Shown here: positions 57,220-64,000 of the stretch, in pieces
Position numbering within the stretch: position 1 is the stretch's first letter
Layout: each line of letters opens with the position of its first letter
Assembly: GCA_036346275.1 (NCBI GenBank)
Contig: CM070730.1
Span: 1,674,309 to 1,738,308 of the forward strand
Direction: 5' to 3'
Source of the DNA: Otatea glauca
Lineage: Eukaryota > Streptophyta > Magnoliopsida > Poales > Poaceae
Length of the DNA: 64,000 bases
Made by a program: the position numbers and the translations under genes
The notes under the pieces: model-generated
What the model was told of the DNA's origin: nothing
Databases searched by the model: none
The model's input: the letters and a program-made list of their open reading frames with translations, nothing else

Positions 57220-58560
57220 ACTTCTTTCATGAATAAATACGCAATTTATTCTTTATTCCAGTATTCTTTCCTTTACAAGCAATTTTTGAATTATTTTGCT
57301 CTGTTTTATTGGAATTATAGTAGCATAACAAATACCATCTTAAGAGAGTCTAAATACTTTCAGTCGATCACGAAGAACGCTGGAAAGATTACTACGATCG
57401 CAGGAAGCGACTCATATGTAATCGGCTCAGGAAGAGCCACTATTATATTGCCTATGGGTACAACTTTGGTAATTGAAGAAGCCCTTTGTACCTCGAATCA
57501 ACTCGCACTCTCTTAAGCTTTAAAGACATCCGCGCCAATGGTTTTCACGTAGAAACCAATGAAGAAAATGGCAAAGAATATTTGTGCATTGTGAAGCACG
57601 CGGTATGTGGAAAAATGGTATTAGAAAAATGCCCTCATATGAATCAGGTTGTACTACACGAACATTCATGCACCAAGTGTATACTTCCTTGAAGACTGCT
57701 TTTAGAAGCTCGAGTTATTTTCTTAATGGCATGGTAGATTAGGTCATCCTGGTCTTAGAATGATGAGAAATATAGTGAACAACTCACGTGGTCATGGCAT
57801 TAATGTTAAAAATTTCCGAATCATGAAGATTTTGTGTGCCCGCATGTGCCACCGGAAATTAATAACTAGACCTCTGTTATGAAAGTGCAAAGTGAAATCC
57901 TGCATTCCCGAACGCATCCAGGGGATATTTTGCGGTCCGATTCAGCCTGTCGGGCCGTTTCGATACTTTATGGTGCTCATCGATGCTTCCTCGAAATGGT
58001 CGCATGTATGCTTGTTGTCAACAAGAAACCATGCTTTTGCAAAGCCGATCTCGCAGATCATAAGAATTAAGAATGCTTTCCCGATCATCGCGTGAAGTCC
58101 ATCGAATGGACAATGCCGAGAATTTACTTCAAAGGCATTTGATGATTATTGCACAAAGAACGGGGATAGCGATTGAGCACTGCACCGCACGCCCATACGC
58201 AGAATGGACTAGCGTAAGCACTAATAAAGAGGATTAAGTTCATTGCGGACCGCTTTGCAGAGTTGTAACTTGCCCAACACTTGTTGGGGACACGCATCTC
58301 GCACGCAAAGCAAAGACTTATCAATTTCGCACCATCGCCTACAACACCCATTCTCCTATGCACTTGTGCACGGATCATCCCAAGATCTCCCATCTTAGAA
58401 AATTTGGGTGTATGGTATATGTACCTATACCACCCCTCATGGACCGAAATGGGCCTCTCCGCAAGTCCGGGATATACGTTGGTTATGGGAGTGCATCCCT
58501 AATCGTATTTGGAACCCATGATCTGGAGACTTGCATACACCCGATTCGATTGCATCTTTG
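57220..58560 (+). pseudogene. pol: Copia integrase region of element D, broken
   Basis: Pieces: GSDSYVIGSGRATIILPMGT (protease/pre-integrase border), RTLLSFKDIRANGFHVETN, FRYFMVLIDASSKW, then motifs shared with C in shifting frames. Single-base deletions relative to C occur every few tens of bases. At the third catalytic site GCG TAA GCA stands where C has GCG AAA GCA, so the Glu codon is a stop. Confidence 0.85.
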
Positions 58561-58599
58561 ACGAGGATCGTTTCCGTCATTAGGGGAGGAAATCAACCT

Positions 58600-60320
58600 T
58601 TGGATGAAAATGCCGGAAATCATATGGCATTCCACCGATCCCCGCACATGACCCCGAACTAATGAAGCAAATCAAGAAGTCTAGAAGATAATCGATTTGC
58701 GAATTTAGCAAATGAACCGCTGATCATTTTTGTGATCGAAGGCGTGGTTAAGTCGCATGTACCAAAGCAAGAAATGCACCGAGAGGGTGGAAATACCAAA
58801 GAAAATAGAAGGTATCCTCAACCTGCTCAGAGGCCTCAAAGAAAAAGAACAGCAACTGCTCCTCAAACCCAAAGTACCCGGAGACGTCTGGAGAAAATCA
58901 AGCGAGAGGACTTACCACAACCAATCACGAAAATGCCCCAAGGAAAGAAGGGGAGCAGTTGAGACTGCATCGGAAAGAAGCCAATGGAAAAGGCAATTCT
59001 GACTTGAATCTTCCATCGCAGAAGTCACGGAAATAATGTGTGCGCACACATAGGCGATGAAAAGCTAAAGGAACTTGCTCTGCGATAGGGAAAAGCAGCG
59101 AAGAGTAAGTAGAAGTGCATGAAGCACCCCATGAAGAAATGGCCATAAACTTTGTAGTAACAGGAGAATCCCTGAATAGAGCAACAGCCAACGTTGATGC
59201 ATACTTCGCAAAGAAGATTGCCTCGATCATTGATCATGATCCCGAGCTCGCATCTCGCAGAGTGCAAGAAAAGGCTAGATTGAGAAGAATGAAAAAAGGC
59301 AATCACGGCAGAGTTAGTCTCTCTGAACAAGAGAGAGGTGTTTGGGCCCGTATGCCGCACACCTCCCCATGTAAACCCCGTAGGTCACAAATGGGTCTTT
59401 GTTCTAAGAGAAATGAAAACAACGGTTGTAAGGTACAAAGCAAGGCTTGTAGCTCAAGGTTTCACTCAACGCCCGGAGTTGATTATGAAGAAACCTATTC
59501 TCCGGTCATGGGAGGAATTACCTTTAGATATTTGATCTCAATGGCACCAACTTGAAGTTGAGAATGAAGCTAATGGATGTTGTCACAAAGATATTTGTAT
59601 GGAAACTTGGATTGGAGATATACATGAAAGTACCTAAGGAATTCCTATCCCAACCAAGACGGAGCAAATAGAAACTGCAGTGTGAAATTGGAGAAATCAC
59701 CGTATGGATCAAGCGATTAGGAAGAATGTGGTACAATCGCTGAGTGACTTCTCTGCAAGAAAGGCTACACAAACAAATAAGATTGTCCATGTGTGTTTAT
59801 ACAATGATCCCTAATAGATTCTGTATAATCTCCGTCTATGTAGATGACTTGAACATCATTGGGACGGATGAAGAAATTGAAGTGGCATGCTCATACTTGA
59901 AGTCCGAGTTTGAAATGAAAGATTTTGGTAAAACCAAGTTTTGTTTAGGCTTGCGGCTTGAACATGTCCAAGGAGGAATCTTGGTACATCAATCAACCTA
60001 CACGCAGAAAGTGTTGGAAAGATTTAGCTTTGAAAAAGTATATCCCGCAAAGACTCCAATGGTCAAGGTCACTCCAAGCGCACCTAGACCCATACAGGAC
60101 CTAGAGAAGAGGGGAGGAAGTCCCGGGAGCAGAATTCCCATATTTGAGTGCAGTTGGAGCGCTCATGTACCTTGCGAATAGCACTAGACCGGACATTGCG
60201 TCATTGTGAATTTGCTAGCACTGCAAAGGCGTAACCCACCAAAAGGCATTGGAAAGGGATCAAGGACATCTTCCGCTACCTCCAAGGAAGCAAAGACCTC
60301 GATGCATTCTTTAGAAGAAA
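58600..60320 (+). pseudogene. pol: Copia reverse transcriptase region of element D, broken
   Basis: The linker with MNFV-type motif (NFVVTGESLNRATANVDAYF), then FGPVCRTPPHVNPVGHKWVF where Trp is kept, unlike in C, and EETYSPVMGG. The YVDDLNIIGTDEEIEVACSY active-site block at about 59,838 is open for 145 codons. Frameshifts lie on both sides. Confidence 0.85.
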
Positions 60321-60327
60321 TAATGAA

Positions 60328-60792
60328 TTGAATTTGGTTGGCTATGCCGATCTCGGGTATTTATCAGACCCGCATACTGGCAAGTCCCAAACTGGCTATG
60401 TTTTCCTATGTGGAGGAACAGCAATTTCTTGGAAGTCGTCTAAGCAGACTCTTGTCTCGACGTCGACAAACCACTCGGAAATCATCGCTTTGTATGAAGC
60501 ATCTCGTGAATGTGCATGGCTCAGAAGAATGGTTCACCACATCCAGAAGTCATGTGGTTTGAACATTGAGCAAACTCCCACGATAATTTATGAAGATATT
60601 GCAGCTTGTGTTGCCCAAGCACAAATAGGTTATGTGAAGAGCAATCTCACGAAGCATATCAACCCCAAGTTCTTCTATGCTCATGAATTGCATAAGATGA
60701 ACGAGATCAAGATATTGCATACTAAGTTATGTGAAAATCTTGCGATTTGTTCACTAAATCACTCCCAGCATCTACCTTTGAAAGGTGCGTGA
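60328..60792 (+). pseudogene. pol: Copia RNase H domain of element D
   Basis: LVGYADLGYLSDPHTGKSQT, ISWKSSKQTLVSTSTNHSEI and IIYEDIAACVAQAQ match C closely. The frame shifts near 60,745, so LADLFTKS is lost. In the motif EDNAA the Asn is Ile. Confidence 0.85.
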
Positions 60793-61109
60793 AAGGAATT
60801 GGGATGATGAGACTTAGAGAAGTGCAGATTTCAAGGGGAGATATTTCACATACTCCCACATGAATCTCGAGCATGAATTATGAATACCCAACATGAATCT
60901 CGAAGATTAGCATTTGAAGTTGGGAGAATTGTACTCTTTTTCCTTAGCAAGTTTTTCATGAAGTTTTCTTGCATAAGGTTTTAACGAGGCAATTCATGCA
61001 ACATAGTAAGCGTATGCTATGTACTCTTTCTCCAAGTATTTTTCCCACTGGGTTTTTCTGGAGTTTTAACGAGGCATATGCATCTCGCGGCAAAGGGCCC
61101 AAGGGGGAG

Positions 61110-61336
61110 TGTTGAGAAACCCTAAAAGCCCATTGAAGGCCCATGTGGTCCCTTATGCCGAAACCCTAGAGAGCGCTATAAAAGGAGGAGGGGGGTCTCC
61201 CCCTATGTACAAGAAATCATTAGCAATAAAGAATTCGTCGTCGCTCTCCTCATATACCTGTGTCTCTCTCTTTCTGTTCTCCAATTTCAGATCTGTTCGG
61301 GAACCCCGGACTATTCGATAGCGAGGTTCCTTAACA
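61110..61336 (+). repeat. 3' LTR of element D
   Basis: 227 bp, identical to the 5' copy except for one extra G (CCCCGGACT against CCCCGACT). Confidence 0.93.
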
Positions 61337-61341
61337 CTTTT

Positions 61342-62275
61342 GACAAGGACTGTGTCCCACAACAGAATTACCGTTCCAGTAATTACTCTCCCTATCTAGC
61401 ACCGTTAGATGATACTTAATATTTTCTACTAATACTATCTCAGCCGTTTAACAGCTAAGTGTAAATGTTTTAATTTCTTCCATGTCCCTTCGTCGACTTC
61501 TCTTCTGAAGAATCCTCTGCTCATCCTCTGAATATTTCTCCCGCTGTGAATTTGCTCCTGACACAGAGGCGGGCGCGGGGCGATGTCCGGAGGCGACTTC
61601 GAGCCGGCGGGCAATGCTCACGCGGGCGGAGGCCGAGGCGTGGCGGCGCGCTGCTAGCTAGCGCAAGCCGAGGCGCACGGGCTCGGGACGGCGGCAGCAA
61701 TGAGGCCGAGGTCGGGAAGAGCGGCGCGCGCGCGCGGCCGAGCCGCAATATGCGTCATGGGTGGTCGCGGGCGGCCGGTGGGGTGGCGCGCCGAGCTTGG
61801 TTGCGGCAGTCGGGCTGCGTCTTGGGATGACCGAGGCGGTGGCGACGCGGCCAAGCCAGGGCTTTGTGCAGCAGCGGGTCGGCCGGACTTCAAACCGACG
61901 ACCCTTCGTGCGCGCGGCTGCATAGGCGTCGGCGACTTCGAGCGCGCAAGCCAAGGAGGAGCCGAAGTTGTCGCCGTCCTCTTTTTTTTTCTCTGGGATG
62001 ATGAACAGTAAAATACTGTAGATCCATGTCGTTGTAGCTTCGTGCCACGCAACGAACACAATACCGAATGCGCAGGTTAGAAGCATGCATTGTAGCTTCT
62101 TGCCACGTAGCTTCGAGCGATCGCCGTGTGGCTTCGTGCCACATGACGAAAACGATACAAGATGCGTAGGATAGATGCATGCATAGAAACGACAAGCGTT
62201 TAGATTCAATCGCTGAAATCCCACTTTTCTCACCTTTTCAATTCGATCTCGGTGAGAGCTTCCGGCGCGATAACG
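61342..62275 (-). other. Leader of element C (outer part)
   Basis: Between D and C's 5' LTR. GC-rich from 61,560 to 61,960 with unsupported frames on both strands. The minus-strand start CGTTATCGCGCCGGAAG follows the LTR as in element D. Confidence 0.5.
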
Positions 62276-62495
62276 TGTTAAGGAACCTCGCATCGAATAG
62301 TCCGGTTTCCAACAGATCCAAATTGGAGAAAGCAGAGAGAGACACATGTATATAGGGAGAGCGACGGCGAATTCTTTATTGAATTTCTGATTGCTTGTAC
62401 ATAGGGGGACCCTCTCCTCCTTTTATAGCGCTCACCTAGGGTTTCGGCTAAAGGGCCAACGTGGGCTTTCCATGGGCCACGAGGGTTTCCCAACA
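62276..62495 (-). repeat. 5' LTR of element C
   Basis: 220 bp. Compared with the 3' LTR it lacks several short stretches within its last 60 bp (minus-strand sense) and has a few substitutions. Confidence 0.9.
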
Positions 62496-62654
62496 AGGAT
62501 CTTTACAGTCGCAATCCATCCTTCTCCAGATTGGGACAACATCGACTGTTGGATAAAATGAGGCAAGGCGGCATCAAGATTGATGATGCTGATGCTGATT
62601 TCACTCAACTGTTGTGCATGGAAATCATCATCTAGCGGGTAATCCTGCCAGAAT
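62496..62654 (-). pseudogene. N-terminal half of the last exon of the gene interrupted by element C
   Basis: Minus strand: an acceptor-like CTCAG at 62,655-62,659, then a frame with FWQDYPLDDDFHAQQLSEIS, INLDAALPHFIQQSMLSQSG and EGWIATVKIL, reaching the AGGAT duplication and continuing at 48,770 in the same frame. No stop occurs in the 92 residues. The protein family is unknown to me. Upstream exons should lie further right. Confidence 0.6.
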
Positions 62655-62659
62655 CTGAG

Positions 62660-64000
62660 TCATGGCAGAAACATTTTTTTTACACTACAGCCATTGATAC
62701 GAGATGATGACCAGACATAAACGGGATGAGTGAGTACTTCACGCCAGAGCCAGCGCTGAGCATGTCCCATGTTGCAACCCATGACCATGCTTTGATGCCA
62801 TGTTTTTACTGAAGAGACCTTCAGAGCTCCGGGGCAACAAGCAAACACAAAGGAAAAATTGATGATTTGCACTATTTTTCCTTTGTCATTGATCATTTGT
62901 TTGTGATATCTCACTGACATGCATGTCCTAAGACCACATGTCAGTGAGACATGCTGGGCAAATGACCAATTAAACATAAAAAAACGGGGCAAATGACCAA
63001 ATCTCCCGAACACAAAGCCTTCGAAAAAAACCAATCATTCGCACAACTTCCCCAAACTTTTGCATCAGAACTTGAGAGGAATTGGACTTATGATTCTTGA
63101 AGCAAGCAAGGTCAAGAAGATTCCCGAAGTGTAAATTGCACAGCAAAAGGTAACTTGTTATGGCAATTTCACCTTCCTCATAATATCACCTCAATAAGTG
63201 GGAGATCCGAATGAAACGGGACATGACAATGCAGGAGATAAAACGGCCAAGGTCTGAACATGGACCCCAGCTTTAAACAAAGGTATTAAAACACTCATGA
63301 GTGATGAGTCCCATACCCCAGGCCTGGTCCCTAGAGTTAGGAAACCCGTCAGAACCAACTGCACCATCCCTATCCAGAGAGGCCTGCACAAAGGTCCCCC
63401 CACTGGCCACAGCCACCTGACCATGTCCACCACAAGCACAGGGTTTCCAACACATAGAAATGGAAGCATCAATATGCACAGTCCATCATGAAGGCAGGCT
63501 ATCAATGATGAGATGTAAACAAATGAAATGAATCCAATATGTCCACTCCAAACTGAGTTTTCCTATCCAGCAGTGAATTCTAGCACCCCGCTCGCCCCTG
63601 TTGACCATCCGATTAGGGTAAGGGAAGTTTAACTTGGCAAAAATATGTTCATCCTCTATACATACTTACGAAGGGCCCCAGCAGGAGCCAAAACGAAGAA
63701 AAGAAAGAACATCAAAGCACTGGTGCCCAAACCCCACATGCATTGCATAAGTCTGTGAGGCAATCCATCTTCCCCGGGCACTTCTGGTCCACAAACAATT
63801 TAGCACAAGCACCAACCATGTAACTTGCACTGTAATAATAAATCTGGACGAGCGTCAACTTCAGCCAACCAGGCTTCTCAAGGCATCAAAGCTTTTGCGA
63901 TGGACTTGTGAGGTGCCGTTTCTAGGATATCCACTGATCAAGCAATGGTGAAAATACGCATGTCTTGTACCATGTCAAACTTGCACTGGCAAGCCATAGT
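62660..64000. other. Region that should hold upstream parts of the interrupted gene
   Basis: Minus-strand frames at about 62,820-62,680 (TWHQSMVMGCNMGHAQRWLW) and 63,479-63,273 (ISMCWKPCACGGHGQVAVAS) are open but lack convincing splice acceptors, so I do not call them exons. Nothing else recognised up to the window end. Confidence 0.35.

Larger units (their letters stand above)
54700..61336 (+). mobile_element. Copia-type LTR retrotransposon D, inserted in C
   Basis: LTRs at 54,700-54,925 (226 bp) and 61,110-61,336 (227 bp) differ by a single G in a short run. They start TGTTGAGAAACCC and end CCTTAACA. A perfect 5-bp duplication CTTTT lies at 54,695-54,699 and 61,337-61,341. The polypurine tract CCAAGGGGGAG precedes the 3' LTR. 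It belongs to the same broad family as C in the opposite orientation, but to a different subgroup. Gag, integrase and reverse transcriptase are all broken by many small indels despite nearly identical LTRs. Confidence 0.94.
48776..62495 (-). mobile_element. Copia-type LTR retrotransposon C (contains element D)
   Basis: The LTRs are at 48,776-49,003 (228 bp, 3') and 62,276-62,495 (220 bp, 5'); read on the minus strand they start TGTTGGGAAACCCTCGTGG and end CCTTAACA. A perfect 5-bp duplication AGGAT flanks the element (48,771-48,775 and 62,496-62,500). The polypurine tract (minus strand CCAAGGGGGAG) adjoins the 3' LTR. Order on the minus strand is leader, gag, integrase, reverse transcriptase, RNase H, which is the Ty1/copia order. 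Without D and D's duplication it is 7,078 bp. Several stop codons make it defective. The two LTRs differ by several short indels and substitutions, so it is older than D. Confidence 0.93.

Noticed and set aside
63273..63479. A minus-strand block read as an upstream exon of the interrupted gene
   Set aside because: The translation looks somewhat protein-like, but there is no AG acceptor before it and no family match.

Overview
This window is nuclear DNA of a grass (Poaceae). The signs are GC-rich, intron-containing genes inside AT-rich intergenic DNA, Ty1/copia and Ty3/gypsy-type LTR elements, CACTA and hAT transposons, Tourist- and Stowaway-like MITEs, and TATA-box promoters. I cannot name the species from sequence alone. 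Most of the 64 kb is transposable-element DNA. No operon or prokaryotic feature is present.

Layout. 1-1.9 kb: a minus-strand exon resembling the N-terminal part of a mitochondrial OXA1-type insertase, with no partner exon found in the window. 3.5-5.3 kb and 7.4-9.3 kb: two short, related, non-autonomous copia-type elements (A and B). B carries an uninterrupted gag gene but no pol, and its LTRs hold a tRNA-like A-box/B-box pair. 9.7-20.9 kb: an 11.2-kb CACTA element (E) on the minus strand, with a decayed TNP2 transposase and a decayed second gene ending in a Ulp1-like protease motif; a 1.5-kb hAT-like insert (14,968-16,468) sits inside it. 20.9-28.3 kb: gene-poor DNA with a tRNA-like sequence, a MITE and a long inverted repeat. 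28.3-32.4 kb: a gypsy-type solo LTR interrupted by a 3.26-kb hAT transposon whose transposase gene has two frameshifts. 32.4-38.6 kb: intergenic repeats and a Tourist-like MITE.

38.65-40.54 kb: the only gene that looks intact, an eight-exon short-chain dehydrogenase/reductase of the plant TIC32-like type (299 aa). 43.55-43.91 kb: a hAT-type MITE. 44.85-46.42 kb: a seven-exon minus-strand gene of the pyridoxamine-phosphate-oxidase-like FMN-binding family, with damaged splice sites and a 7-bp frameshift. 46.6-48.6 kb: MITE copies in inverted orientation and an AT-rich degenerate repeat.

48.65-62.65 kb: a nested stack. The last coding exon of an unrecognised minus-strand gene is split by copia element C (48,776-62,495, TSD AGGAT). 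C is itself split by copia element D (54,700-61,336, TSD CTTTT). All target duplications are readable, so the order of insertion is clear: exon, then C, then D. Both elements have broken gag-pol genes. The last 1.35 kb should hold upstream parts of the interrupted gene, but I could not assign exons there.
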